Source of the DNA: Tetrahymena thermophila SB210
Lineage: Eukaryota > Ciliophora > Oligohymenophorea > Hymenostomatida > Tetrahymenidae
Direction of reading: 5' to 3'
NCBI RefSeq assembly: GCF_000189635.1
Contig: NW_002476348.1
Coordinates: 124,001-188,000, forward strand
Length of the DNA: 64,000 nucleotides
The notes below the pieces were generated by a model. The model saw only the letters and a list, made by a program, of their open reading frames with translations, was not told the DNA's origin and did no database searches. Of the stretch, positions 1-13,200 are shown piece by piece. Position 1 is the stretch's first letter. Each line of letters starts with the position of its first letter. Both the position numbers and the translations under genes were made by a program.

Positions 1-233
1 TAGTAAGATTGATAAAATGATGTATGTAATACTAATTTAAAATAAAATAATAAATGGAAATATAAAATACATAAATAAATTTATTATATTAATCAAATTT
101 GTATTAATTATTCAATTACTTATTTCTTTTTTCATTATTAAAACAAATCTTATGAAAATATTTGCCTATTATAAATTAATTATCAATAATATTTGCAATC
201 CTTGCAATCACTTTATTTTTAATATATTTCTAA

Positions 234-788
234 TCAATTTTAAGTGGCCTTAAGTGTATCTAAGTCTTTTTAAATCTAACTCAATGGAGTTGAAGCGGCG
301 TAAAATGAAACTACTTCTCCTTTTGTGTTGATAAGAAATTTGGAAAAATCTTCAGTTATTTTTGCTCCATTTAATAATTTATAATTATAGAGAGAAGAAT
401 GTCTCTTCAAGAATTTGTAGAGAGGATGCATGTATGAACCATTTACCTCTACCTTCTAAAAAACTGGAAATTATACAAGGCTAGAATATGAATCTTTAAT
501 AGTTTTGAAGTTTGAAGGTTCATTATAGAACTAATTACAAGGGAATGCCAAAATTTCTAATTTATCTTTGTTTTCTTATTTAAACTAATTGAGCTCATTG
601 ATTTACTATTTAAAATTTGGATTTTGAGATCCAGTATTTACTACTATTGCATATTTATTAGCAGTCAAATCTCCTAAAAATACTTCTTCCTTATCTAAAT
701 TAATAACTTTAATATCGCTTAAGCTTCTGTAAGGAGATTCGACGATGTCTCCTGCAAACAAAAGCTTTCTCAGACCACTATTTCCCAT
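234..788 (-). CDS. Glutathione peroxidase-like protein with degenerate active site
   Basis: Single-exon ORF of 184 aa when TAA/TAG are read as Gln; it begins at the ATG at 788 and ends at a TGA. The thioredoxin-like GPx fold is recognisable from AFPCNQF (aa 81-87), the VNGSYMHPLYKFLK stretch and the C-terminal FSKFLINTKGEVV. Known members reduce peroxides with a tetrad of Cys/Sec, Gln, Trp and Asn. Here the NVASxC motif reads NTGSQNP (aa 51-57), so the peroxidatic residue is Asn56; the usual Trp-Asn pair is Glu146-Asp147; only Gln86 remains. Seen: an intact reading frame with three of four catalytic residues changed. Inferred: not a working peroxidase, perhaps a structural or regulatory relative. 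There is no in-frame TGA that could encode selenocysteine. Family assignment is firm, function is not. Confidence 0.85.
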
Positions 789-1964
789 ATTTACTTTTTT
801 GGCTTAATAAACTTATATAAAAATGAAGATAATATCAAATTTTGCTTTTCAATTATTATATCTTTAATTTAGATTTTTCCTAACCTTTCTTTTTGATATT
901 TATTTTCATTAAGATATCAAAAAAAACATACATACATACATATTTATTTCAAGCTCTGTTTTTAAAAGCAAAAAAATAATAAAATCATTCACTAGCAAAA
1001 TCAACAAATTCTAATATTTTAATAAAAAAATCAATTTATTTTTAAATTAATACAAATGTTTTGAATGAAATCAATTTCAAAGAATCAAATTTATGAAAAT
1101 GTTTGAACATTCAATCAGTTTCAACAAATAAAAAATTAAGATATTTTATATTTTTTGTAATTCTGAAATTTAATAAAATCTAAATTCGATAAAATAGAAT
1201 CCAAAAAAAAAAATGATCTTTAGATATTTTAAATTATTATGATTATTTACAATATTTTAATTCAGTTAGTTTTGAACAGATATATTTATAATTATATGGT
1301 TAAAAATAAACTAATAGATAGAGATTTAACATACTCGATTTTTTATTATGGCATTATTTTTTAGCAAAATAGTAAAATCGAAAAGGAAATTTTAAAGGAT
1401 TTTCACAAAATTTATTAATTTTCTAAAAATAAAATGAATGATAGAATTTTTTTTATTATTATTTTTAGCTTTAATTTATGTTTAAAGAGAGTAGTTTTTA
1501 TATTTAATTTTATTAAAAAATAGAAAACTTATTTAGTCTAAAAATTTTGCATTAAGGATTTTGTTTAAAGGAAGTATATATATTTGGTAGTATTCAGAAA
1601 TAAATGGATTAACGAATATTTTAGACTTTTTCACCTTAGTTTATAATTAATTCCATATATTTATAAAATATTGAAATTTTTAATGATTTTAGTTAATATT
1701 TTTTGTTATTTTGCATCTAAATTTTCTAATAAATACGTGACTGATAAATAATACTCTTAAGAATTACTGAGCATCATTTGTTTTTGGCAACTAAAATATT
1801 CCTATTAAAATTAAATTAATAAACTGTTGTTATATAAGCATAGACGAATATTCAAAAACTTTTGCAGATTACTAAACACAAACACACATAATCATATAAT
1901 TAGAGAATTTTGTTAAGTTAGCATTTTGAAGCTAGGGGATTGATCACTTTTAAATTATGAATTT
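789..1964. other. AT-rich spacer between divergent genes
   Basis: Lies between the start of the minus-strand GPx-like gene and the start of the plus-strand coiled-coil gene, so it should hold both promoters. It consists of A/T runs and short simple repeats; I see no convincing reading frame, RNA gene or recognisable element. Confidence 0.6.
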
Positions 1965-4900
1965 ATGAAAGGAGGAAGAAGCTAATCACTTGATACACTT
2001 AAATTGTAGTAGTTACATGCTTAGCAACAATTAAAAAATAATGATATTAAGCAATCGTATTTACAGATATAAGAAAATTTATAATAAAAGCTCATAAAAT
2101 AGGGAGCTTTATAATCTTTAAGTCATTTCAATAATGCAGTTAGTGGTAACCACATGTCTATAAGCTCTAGCAAAAAAGTAAACATTATAAATGAAACTTT
2201 TTAAATAAATATTTGAAACATAATTTAGGATTTTAATGGAGATCCATAAGAAATAAAGTTGTTTGTTTAGCAACATAACTAGAATTTTAATAAACTAATG
2301 AGCGAAAAATTAGATTTAGAAGAAGAAATCAAATATCTAAAAGGGTAGAATGAGTAGCTGCTTAAATATCAGCAGCTTCTTTCTATTTCAAAATCTAAGC
2401 AAAACATGGAACTTACATCTACACCTTCAGGATAGACTTCATATGTTAGTTATTTTAATTTTATATTAAATTCAACATAATAAAAAGAGTTAAAAATGCT
2501 AAAATAAATAAATAATTCATAAAATTTTAAAACAATTCAAATTTTTCAAAAAAAAAGCATTGTATTTGGATTTTTCTAGCAATAGCATTTAAACTGGAAG
2601 TATTTAAATTATTTTATTATTAAATACAAATTAAAAGAAGGAATATAGCAACATTAAAGTGGATTTAATGAACTACTCAATCAGAAATAAAGAGTTGGAG
2701 AATGAGTTATTTTAATTACAACAATAGATGAGAATGTATAAAATGCAGTTAACAAATGACTCTCCTAAAAAATTTCTTTCAAACACAGACTATGATCCTC
2801 ATCAATTCTCAAACAAAATAAGCGACTTAGGGAAAATAATAGCAGATCAAAAATCAGAAATTCAATGTTTGTAAATGGTACTCTTTAAATTATTTATTAG
2901 ATTTTTAATTAGGGATATTTTATTTATTTTTTAAGAAAATAAAAGAAAAAGAAAGATAAATTGAAGTCTTAAGTGACAATGCAAAGCAGATGTAAACAAG
3001 CATTAACTTGTTGGAGAAAGAAAAATTTGTATTAGAAACAAGTTGCCAAAGTGAAATATAAAGGGTTAAAGATTCTTAGGCAATGGAACTCGAATCCCTG
3101 AGAAAATTGAATAAATAACTTGATGAATCAATTATGAAAGCATAAAATTCTTTAAATGAAAGTGAGTAAAATAAGCAAGAATAATTGAAAGCGAATAATA
3201 AACTAATTATTGAGTTATAGGAAGAGCTTAAAAATGTTACTAAGCAGAAAAATTAATTAGAGTAATAGCTTTCTTCCTAGTTAATGGATTTGAGAGGAGA
3301 AAAAGACTTGCAATTAATCCATTTTAATAACAAAATTAAGGAGCTAGAAAATTCAGTTAACTAATGGGAAATAAAATTCTATAAATAAAAGGTATTTTTC
3401 TTTTGATTTTAGATAGTAAAATAGCTTGATAAACATTATAGGTAGCTCAAGAGTAGGAAATAGATTAGTTAAAGGAGTTGCATGAACAACGAATATTATT
3501 AATGAAAAAAGAAATGGAAAGTAAGGAGAATTAGTAGTTAAAGAAATAAGAAAATTTTCAACAAAATTTAAGGGATGCTGAAAAAGATAAAAATAATAAA
3601 TCAGAAGTTATAAAGTAGCTCAGAATTGAGTTAGAAGACATTAAAGCTAAGTTTAAACTAAGCAAAGACTCATATGAGATACAAATTGAAGATTTAAGAT
3701 AGGAAATCAAGAGGTTTGGCTAATCAAAAATGGAGATGATGGCTTAGCTTGAAGAAAAAGAAAGAGAAAACAAGAAATTGTTTAGTTAAATCTAAAGCTG
3801 TAAAGCTGAAATTGAAGAATTAAAGTCAAATATAGAAGAAATGAACAACCAAGTAACAGAATTGCAAAAATAAAATTCTGAAGAATCTTTTTCACATATT
3901 CTTGACCAGAAAATGATGGATCTAGAAAAAGAGTTTCAAAGAAGGCAGAAAGAAGTAGAAGACGAAAGGATTTTAGAATTAAAAGCTTAGAGAGATAAAT
4001 TCATTGGGGAAATTATTTAGCTAGAAATTAAACACAAACACGAAATTTAGAAATTCTAAGATCGCTTAGATGGCTATCAAATGAAAGATGCTTAATCAAT
4101 GAAAAGCTTGGATTAGAGAATTTAAGATATCAAAGATAATTATGAAAGCTAGATCGAGCATTTAGCTAAATAAAGTTAAAGTGAATTAAATTAAACCAAA
4201 TAAGATTATGAAAAGCAAATTGAAGGCATTAAGAAAGAATAAATACAGAAAGAAGAAAAAATGAAATAAGACTTTGAAAGTGCTTTGTAAACTTAAAAAA
4301 TTGATTATGAGCTCAATTACTTAAAGCCTTTGAAAAAAGAATACAACGATTTATAAAAAGCTTCAAAAGAAAAGATAAGCGCTTTAGAATCTTCTTTGCA
4401 AATTATCAAACAGGAAATGGAAGGATAAGTACATTTCTAAAAAATCTAACTAGAAAATACTAAAAAAGCTTTTGAAATGAAGCTGTCATCTGATAAAAAG
4501 ATAATAAAAGAATTAGAGGAATAAATAGAGTTATAAAAACAGTAAATTGAGGAGTAGAAAAATACAATTTCAGAACTTTAAGATTAAGTAAAGCAATTAA
4601 ATGCATTGATAAATATTATCAAATGCGAAAAGTCAGAGCAGTGTAGCTTCCTAGAAGATGAAATCAGTAAAATTCACCAATCTTACTCTTCGAAAGAAGT
4701 AAAAAAATATTCATTATTTATAAAAAAGTTTTTTGATTGATAATTTTGCTGAACAATTATTTGCAATTTTTCTTTTAAATTTTATTAATTAATAAAAATA
4801 ATTTTACATTTTATTTATTTATTTATTTATTTATTTATTAAAGAGTGATTTGATTTTGAAATACGAATAAGATTAGAAGAAATAAAATAAAGATAATCTA

Positions 4901-6469
4901 AAATTTATTTTGAAAGTGAGATAGTAATTTGAGGATTTACTTTTGATTGAACACTAGAAATATGAGAAAGTTTTAATGGAATATGAGGAGCTGCTAAGAC
5001 TTTATGATGCAAAAGGATGCAGAGAAGAAGATGCTATCCTTATTCAAGCTCTTAAAGATGAATGCTTTAAAACATAAGAGGAACTTAAGTATCTTATTCT
5101 GGAAGTTGTAAATCGAGAGAAGATGTATAATAAAATATTTACTAATTACCAGGAAACGGAATTTATGTAGATTCTATTAAAGAAAGCAGAGAGAATAGAA
5201 TAATTCAAAAATATGATTAATACCAATCAAATAAGCTAGCTTGAGAGCGAATAGAGTTAGCTTGATATTCCCTTAAACAGTGAAGAGTTACTGCTTCCTA
5301 ATTTGAATATTTCAACAAGAAATAATAAAGAATTCCTGCCCATGGTCAATACTTCTAAATCATTCAAAGGATTTAAAAGTGATGAAACCCCTTCAACTAG
5401 TGCTAATTCTGGTGCTTTGAAGTTAACCTCTAAAATAGTGAATAGGGGCTTTGATCTATCTGGAAATGGAAATCAAATAAAAAACAAAGCAGAAAATATT
5501 CCTATCGCAAATAACTAGAAAAAACAAAGTATATCAATCTAGTAAAATAGTGTGATAAATTAAAGTTAGGTTATCACTAAGTAAATGCAACCTCATTATA
5601 TGATCACTTAGCTTAACTAAACAAATAGTGTATTTAAAGGAAATATCGATTTGAACAAAAATTTATAAAATTCAAGCTCATCAAATAACTAAAGGCCTAA
5701 ATATGAACAATTCTGTACCCTTGACAATATTTAAACAAGCTAACAATTTAAATCGAAGCTTAATTCAACAAAAAATTAATTCCATAAATAAAATAGCTCT
5801 GTACTAGGCAGTGATAATAATTTAGGAGACTTCTCCTCTTCAAAAAGAAAAGTAACAAATAGAGAAAGGAGATGTTTTTCATAGATGTCAGATTATTAAG
5901 AAGATGTCATGTAAAAGTAAAACGATAGGTAGCATACAGAATTTAATGTGCAAACTGAAGAACCGCTTCTCGTGGTTAATGCTTAAAGTGTGAATATTTA
6001 GAAAAATCCTTAAGGGCCATTTTTAACCCATGGAAACTAAAGAAGAAAATACCTTTAAAGCAATAAAAATAAAGCATAAATGCATTAAACTACAACTAAT
6101 TCCTTTTAAACTTCACACTAATAGAGATTTTCAACAGGAAATATTAGCATAAATAGCCAAATTAATTTATAACAAGAGTTACTTCCTGCCTTTTAAAAAA
6201 GCCAAGAAGATTAAATAGATTAATATGAAAATATGCAACTTAAAATGCTCAATCACAAAAGTGTTGAGATTTCTAACCATCAAAATGAAACTCAATAAAA
6301 TAATAATCTAAATATGAGTATGAGTTCTTAATAAAACTACGGTTCAGTACCTGCTGAGTCGAGAAAGACCTCATATGCATAAATTTATGCATAAATGTTT
6401 ATGAACAAAGTGAGTAGAATAGTAAAAACTTCTGATGGGAGTTAAAATGTTCGTAAAAAAATAATTTGA
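1965..6469 (+). CDS. Large coiled-coil protein, 1338 aa, seven exons
   Basis: Exons by splice inspection: 1965-2177, 2229-2444, 2580-2599, 2649-2877, 2936-3391, 3442-4698, 4844-6469. They total 4017 nt, in frame throughout and ending at TGA; introns are 49-145 nt and one exon is only 20 nt. The first ~95 residues are Gln/Lys-rich. From about aa 95 to 940 the protein is dominated by heptad-like Glu/Lys/Leu/Gln sequence typical of a long coiled coil. The last ~400 residues are Asn/Ser/Gln-rich and probably disordered. No enzymatic or membrane motif was seen. Such proteins often serve as cytoskeletal, basal-body or tethering scaffolds, but nothing here selects among these. Exon 4 and the middle exons are secure; the 20-nt exon and the two introns around it are the least certain part. 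Confidence 0.8.
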
Positions 6470-7907
6470 TTTAAAATATTCATTAATTAAATATTATTGT
6501 ACATAAGCCAAAAAATATAATTAAACTTACAATTAACTTATTTATAAAAACTATTTTTAATGAGAGGATTTCCTTATTAGTTTAAATATCTTTATGAATT
6601 TAATTTATAATTTAAAAATGTTGTTTATTTTTAAAAATGAGAATTTATATAAATATAATAATATAATTATACTTTTTACAATATTTTTAATAATCAGATT
6701 TCTTAATTAGCTTTTATATCTTTAAAAATCTACTTAATAAATTAAAAAGCTATTTCAATTTTTAATAAATTTTATAAATTTTTAAGCTTAAATGCTTTAA
6801 TAAGTAACTTCTTCATATAAAATAAAATTATTGATAAATTATTCTTTTAATAATTAGATTTCTTAATTAGCTTTTATATCTTTAAAAATCTTCTTAATAT
6901 CAATTTTTAATATATTTTATCATTTTTAAAATCTAAATGCTTCAAAAAGTAACTTTTTCATATAAAATAAATTAGTATTAAAAATTATTTATAAATTTTT
7001 CTTTTAATAATCAGATTTCTTAATTAGCTTTTATATCTTTAAAAATCTTCTTAATAAATTAAAAAACTATTTTAATTTTTAAAATCTTAATGCTTCAAAA
7101 AATAACTTCTTCATATAAAATAAATTATTAATAGTATTAAATATTATAGATAAATTGTTCTTTTAATAATCAAATTTCTTAATTAGCTTTTATATCTTTA
7201 AAAATCTTCTTAATAAATTAAAAAACAATTTCAATTTTCAATAAATTTTATAAATTTTTAAGCTTAAATGCTTCAATAAGTAACTTCTTCTAATAAAATA
7301 AATTAGTATTAAAAATTATTGATAAATTATTCTTTATTAATAATTTAAGATAATTTAAAAAATAATTTTATAAATCAAATTTAAAACACATTTTAATCCT
7401 TTATTTAAAATTAATAAAAAATTTTTAATATTTAATTCATCAAATTGCTTGTGTTGTCTTCAAAATATAAAAAATATTTTTTTGATATTCCTGAGAATTT
7501 ATTAATTCTTATTAAGATTTATATAAACATTCTTCTTAATTTAAAATAATACTTATTTTAATTTTAATATCTTAAAATTATTGTCATTTTAAGTAGAATT
7601 TGTTTTTATAATTAAAAAAATTTTCCATTTTTAAAAATAACAACAACTTTTTTTATGAATTAGTAATTTAGACTGAAAAAAATTCTAAAAAAAGTACTTT
7701 TGGATAAAATAAGCTTAAGTAACATATAATTTGATAAATAAGAATATATTTAAGATCAGACTCATTATTACTTATTTTTCTGATTTTATTCAATTTAAAT
7801 AAAAACTAAGAAAATTTGATTTATAAACAATTAAGTACTCAGACAATTCTACTAAATTTAAATATTAAAAAAGATATTAAAAAGATACTTTAAAACTTTA
7901 GATAAAT
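6470..7907. other. AT-rich spacer holding a tandem repeat
   Basis: Noncoding region between two plus-strand genes, listed because of its length. Its middle is occupied by the ~160-bp tandem array described separately; the rest is A/T-rich without a supported gene. Confidence 0.6.
6685..7330. repeat. Tandem repeat, ~160-bp unit, four copies
   Basis: The phrase TTTTAATAATCAGATTTC, or a near match, followed by TTAATTAGCTTTTATATC begins at about 6685, 6845, 7002 and 7161, giving periods of 160, 157 and 159 bp. Each unit continues with a block resembling TGCTTCAAAAAGTAACTTC. A degenerate fifth start is visible near 7331 and a weak one before 6600. It carries no reading frame and lies just downstream of the coiled-coil gene. 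Confidence 0.8.
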
Positions 7908-9591
7908 ATGTAGCCAAAAAAATAGGTATTAATTTATTGGGAAAAGCAAGGTTTGGATTAGCTTTGCGGAGTGCATTGCATAAATTCTTTGCTCTAAGGT
8001 CCATTTTTCAATGAAGTAAAATACTTTTTTTTTTATTCTAATTTAACAATTAACCTTTGTACAAAGATTGAATTAGCATCTATTGCCAGAGAATTAGATG
8101 ATTTGGAAAAACAATTAATGGCAGCATAAGGAATGGATTCAAAAGAATATTTATCTTATTTAGCAGTAAAATTAATTTTACATTTTGATAATTCTTCTTA
8201 AATGAATAATAAATACATATCTTTTCGAATTTTAAAGCAAGACTCATAAAATGTTGCTGATGATGGAAATTATTCAATTTAAGTATTGTAAGCAGCTCTT
8301 AAAAAGATGGGAAATTTAAATATAGAAAGTGTTGATTCCGAAATAAACAAGGGATAGGATCTTAGGTATTATTTTTAATGAAATTGGCTTCTTATAAAAA
8401 AAAATGTTGTTATTTAGCACTGAAATAGGATTTATTTGCAATTCTGATCATCACTGGTTTTCAATAAGATAAGTTGATGGTATCTGGTATAATTTGAACT
8501 CCACTAATAGAAGAGCTCCTGAAATTATTAGTGATTTTTATTTAAGGTAAAATTTAAACTAATTCCTGAAACTAGATAAATATATAGTTAAACTTATAAT
8601 TTATTTAAAGTGCTTTTTTGATGTCAGTAAAAGAATCAGGATATAATATTTTTGTAGTAAGAGGAGAGTATCCTAGTAGCTCAAAAGAAGTAAATAGAAA
8701 CTAATTTAGTTTAAGTAATAAAGAATTTACTCTAAATTTAAAATAAAAAATAGCTTTTCCCACAAGTTTAGAATTACTAAAAATGGCTCACTAAAGAAGA
8801 AGTTTTCTGTAAAAATATTTTAAATTAGTTTAAACAAATTTAGCAACTAACATTTATTTTTAATAAAGAAATTCACTAACAAGTTTCAAAAGACAAGAAT
8901 TTTAAATTGAATATCGGGGGAACTGATTAAGAGATGATGGATAGAGCCCTGAAAGAATCATTAGATATGTATAATAAATAAAACTAAGGAAAAGGTAATA
9001 TGGATGAAGAATATGGTGACGAAGACGAAGATGAAGAAGAGAGAAAAAAGAAGGAAGAGGAAGAAAAGAATAAATTTAAAGCATTTTAAGGTTAAGGTAT
9101 AAGCATGCAATCAAATACTAATAACTAAGAACATGATTAACTTAATTAATACTTTTCACAGTTTGAAAATCACGAAGATCCTGAGTTAGTCTTCGCTATT
9201 ATAATGTCGTTATCTACAGTAAATATCATTATAAAATTGAATAAGCTAACTAACCATTTTAATCTATAATAAGAAATTTGAAAGTAGACCAAGTCAAGGA
9301 TTAGTTCTCTAATTTAGATTTCCTGATGGATCTAAAAAGGATTGGACTTTTGCTTCAACATAAACAATAAGAGTATTTTTATTTTTTAATTTATATGATC
9401 TCAAAAATTAACTAAAATCTTTTGTCAAATAGGATTTATATGATTTCTGCAAATCTATATAATAACCAAACAAAGAATATAAGTTTAAATTAAGCTAAAA
9501 CTTCCCTAAAGTAGAGCTTAATAATTTAGATATAACCTTAGAATAAGCTTCTATAGCTAACATGACAGCTTTAATAGTTACTAAGATATGA
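7908..9591 (+). CDS. ATXN3: Ataxin-3-like deubiquitinase: Josephin + 2 UIM + UBX-like end
   Basis: Eight exons (7908-8015, 8067-8165, 8238-8365, 8418-8546, 8611-8689, 8772-9218, 9274-9372, 9433-9591) give 415 aa. The Josephin cysteine-protease domain fills aa 7-180: QLCGVHCINSLLQG carries the catalytic Cys20, HHWFSI the His124, and WYNLNS the Asn137, matching the Cys/His/Asn triad of human ataxin-3. Ubiquitin-interacting-motif helices follow at ~aa 235 (EMMDRALKESLD) and ~aa 318 (DPELVFAIIMSL), the second separated by an acidic EDEDEEE run. Residues ~331-415 resemble a UBX domain (LQFRFPDGS at its start, TLEQASIANMTALIV at its end). The family trims ubiquitin chains and works with p97/VCP; a UBX domain is a classical p97 adaptor, so a direct p97 link is inferred. 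The 60-nt last intron keeps frame if retained, but removing it gives the better UBX match. Confidence 0.92.
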
Positions 9592-10256
9592 AATTGTTTT
9601 TAATTTTATTAAATTAACTTAATTTTGTGAATTTATGCAATTTAAAAAGCTTTTGTAAATATTCATTTTACTTATGTTTGTTTTTGCTAATTTTAATATT
9701 TTATTTTTTGAGATATTCAAAAATTTTTAGTAAATCTATTAATTAATTACTTAGAATTTATTTTTGTTAAATAAACAAAAAAGGGATGATCTATTTATTT
9801 ATTTTTTTATTTACCCTTAAATCTCCAATCATAAAACAAACAAACATTTCATAATCCCAAAATCTTAAAATCATTTTTTATTTATTGTAAATGGAAATGG
9901 CTTTTTATTCTATATTAAAAGGATATTTAAAATTACAGATAGTTAGATAGATAGATAGATAGATAAATTGATAAAGTTTGATTAGAAGAAAATTATACAT
10001 GAAAAAAAAAAATTATTATTGATTTTATCAAAAAGTAGAAAATAAAAATAAATATTGTAAATTTTTAAATAATGTGTATTTATTTGTAAATAAATGTATT
10101 TCTTATAATAAAACAAGCTTGAAATGTTAGCAAGAATTTATTTTATCTTAAGAAAAGTAATATAGTATAATAATATATAGTGATTTAATAATTAGCATAT
10201 CTTAATTCATATTCAAAAATAAATTTTAGATTATTTATTTTTATTCTGATAAAAAA
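9592..10256. other. AT-rich spacer between converging genes
   Basis: Contains the 3' ends of the ataxin-3-like gene (plus) and the OSCA-like gene (minus). A short GATA microsatellite lies at 9943-9966. The part near 10260-10300 is open in two minus frames because of the uncertain OSCA C-terminus. Nothing else was recognised. Confidence 0.6.
9938..9966. repeat. GATA tetranucleotide microsatellite
   Basis: Five to six consecutive GATA units with a slightly imperfect left edge, in noncoding DNA downstream of the ataxin-3-like gene. Confidence 0.85.
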
Positions 10257-13200
10257 TCAATTAGGATTATTTTATTGTCTCCTTCTTCTTCTAGTTGAAG
10301 GCTAATCAACACTTTACTCGTTTCTAATATATTTAATAATTTACAATTGTAATGTTTTTAATTATTTGAAAATAAATTAGTTAATTATTTATTACATATT
10401 AGTTAAATTTGATAGAGGAATACGTAGATTCTACTGTACTTTATTATCATCTTTTTATTTTACTTGCATTAATCTATCTAGGAATTTTTATTTCGCTATT
10501 TATTTTGTTGCTGGATTTTCTCTCTCATAGTCCTTTTTAATCAGTAATTAATTAATTAATTTAATTATTAATGTATTTCTAATAATTTTATGAAATTTAC
10601 AGTGTTAAATTTATCTTCAATTTAAAAATAAGATTATTCATTAGGAGGTGCATCTGCAACTTTAAATAGTTTTTAATTTATTTTTTGCATAGGTAAAACT
10701 GCATTTATTAAGCCAATTCCACAAGCAATAAACTGATAAATGCTATCAATTCCAAGATTATTATTACCAATTACAAAGATAGAAAAGAATATATTACCAG
10801 CCTAATTAATTTATTAATAAAAAATATTTTTAAATTAGATGAAATTTAATAGATTATTACACAAAATATTATAATTGCAAGTTCTAAAAGCTCAGTCATT
10901 TCTATAGTAATTTCATTACTAATATTATACTTCACTATTCTTCTATACACTAGCTCGTACTTTATTAATTTTAAGTAAAATAAACAGTCTTTTGATATTT
11001 TTAAATTATTTTACTTTATCTAAAATATAGTTGAGTAAAAGAGTTAATGCTACCCACGGCAAGCAAGCAGGTATGATTGGAGCATAGAAAGCCATTAAAA
11101 ATATTGTTTTTAGCTGTCTGCTATACTTAAGAATGATATCAAACTCAGGATCTTCAAATATTCTAAAAAATAATTAAAATAAAATTCTATATTAAAAATT
11201 TGAATGAATGAATTAATTAATTACTAATTGAGTTATTATTGAGTCGAATAATTAGTTTGATTCTAACAAGAATTCTTTGCAAAATATCTTTTAATTGCTT
11301 TAAAAATTCCAGGAATGTTCAGAAACTGTAAGAAAGAGCCCATGATTGTGCTTGTGATAAACACATATTAAATATTATATACTAAACCACCTTTATCAAA
11401 TATCTTTTAGAAATAGCTTCCACCATCTAAGTAAAACATCTAGTTTCCAAAAATAATCAATGCAGATACTGTAAATTAAGTCAAGGATATCTTTTAAATA
11501 GCACTTATGTAATATTCAGATCTTGTTTTTTATTTTTCCAAACTATTAAAGTATATTAAATAATAAATTTATTTAACTCTTTAATTTTGTTGTTTATTTA
11601 AAAAATATTCAATAAAAAACATTAAATTTAATAAAATTTAATTGATTTTTTATAAATATTCAATAAAAAACAGTAAATTTAAAAAAATTAATTGATTTTT
11701 CTAATAATTACTCTATATTATTGAATAATTAATTTAAAGAAAAGAGTTAAATTAAATTAAATTAAATTTAGAATTTAAGAATTTTAGTTAAATTTATTTC
11801 AATAATTTTTTAATTAAAATCAAAAAGTTATTTTTTATAAATTTATTTTTTTAGAATAATCAATCATAAGATAGTAAGTAGCTAATAGCTGAATAGATAA
11901 CCATAAGATAGTAGCTGATAGTAGAATAGATTCCATATAAATAATAAGTAAGGTTTTATTTAAATAATTATTATCTCTAAATCTATTTCTAAGGATTAAC
12001 AATAAGAAAATAGCTAACTGTTGAATGAATTTTTAATTTATTTGCAAATCATTTTAATGGCTTTAAAGATATAAATGAATGAAAATAATTACTTGGTAAA
12101 TAAAATGCAGAGTTCTTTTAAGATCAAATTCATAACATTGATAATTACAGATATTACTATTCCAACTATTTGAAGAGTGACCTCAGTATCATAGACATAA
12201 ACTGTTTTGTTGTTTTTAATAGTTTATTATTGTTTTAAAATTTAATTCACTACAAAGAAGCATCCAGTTAGTAAACCTACAAGAATTATATACATAAAAA
12301 TCTATCTCAAATTTTGGCTGTGAATGTGAAGATTTTCCCAAAATACATCAGATGGGGCTGGTGGTTTTTGAATTTATAACTACTTTCCACCGTAATTCAA
12401 TTTTTTAGAAAATCGCAAAATCCTATGAAAGGGTTTATAAAAATCTATTATTTAGTCTTTTTCTGTTATAAAATATATTTTTATAAAATTTAATTAAAAA
12501 ATTTAAATTATAAATTAATTACCTTTAGCAGATTCAAGAGAAACGAATGCCCAGCCTGTAAATTTACTAGAGAATATTTCTGCATCATTTGAATCATAAA
12601 ACTTTTTAGATAGGGAAGTTAGTTCGGATTCCATTACTTCTAACTCTTTATCAAGTTTATAAGCACTCTACCCAGTTTAATATTCACCATGAACGTATCT
12701 ATATTTTACTGCTGCTTTTTTTTATTATATGATAGCATCCTTTTTTTTTTATATTGCCTTGAATTCAACCAAATTGTAAGAAAAGTTTATCTTTGATACT
12801 GAAGTATATGCATTTTCTATCAAATTTTGTTACAAAAATATTTTTAAATCTTCAAGGTAATTCCCACTTGTAGGATTTTAAATTACGGGAATTTCTTTCA
12901 CTAGCATAGTATAGTCTTCTGCAGAAATATCAATTATATCAGTGACAGTATCAATTTTTCTGATGTAGTATCTGAAGTACTAAAAACATAACACAACAAC
13001 ACAGACAGTAGCCATATTCAGTATATCTTAAATTTACAATAAAGTAGTTTCATTTTTCTTATTTCCAACAGTCAAAATAGTTATCCAATTGCTTTGACAA
13101 GTGTATTTATAATCAACTGCTTATTTAGCTTAGTAACTATTCGAGCATTAGTCCCCATAATATATATTTGTAAATAAATTAAAGAAACCAGATGTTAAGA

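Noticed and set aside
606-788. Selenocysteine in the GPx-like gene
   Set aside because: No in-frame TGA; the catalytic position is encoded by AAT (Asn).
6685-7330. CRISPR-like array
   Set aside because: Units are ~160 bp and repeat nearly end to end, with no short direct repeat plus unique spacer pattern, and the genome is eukaryotic.
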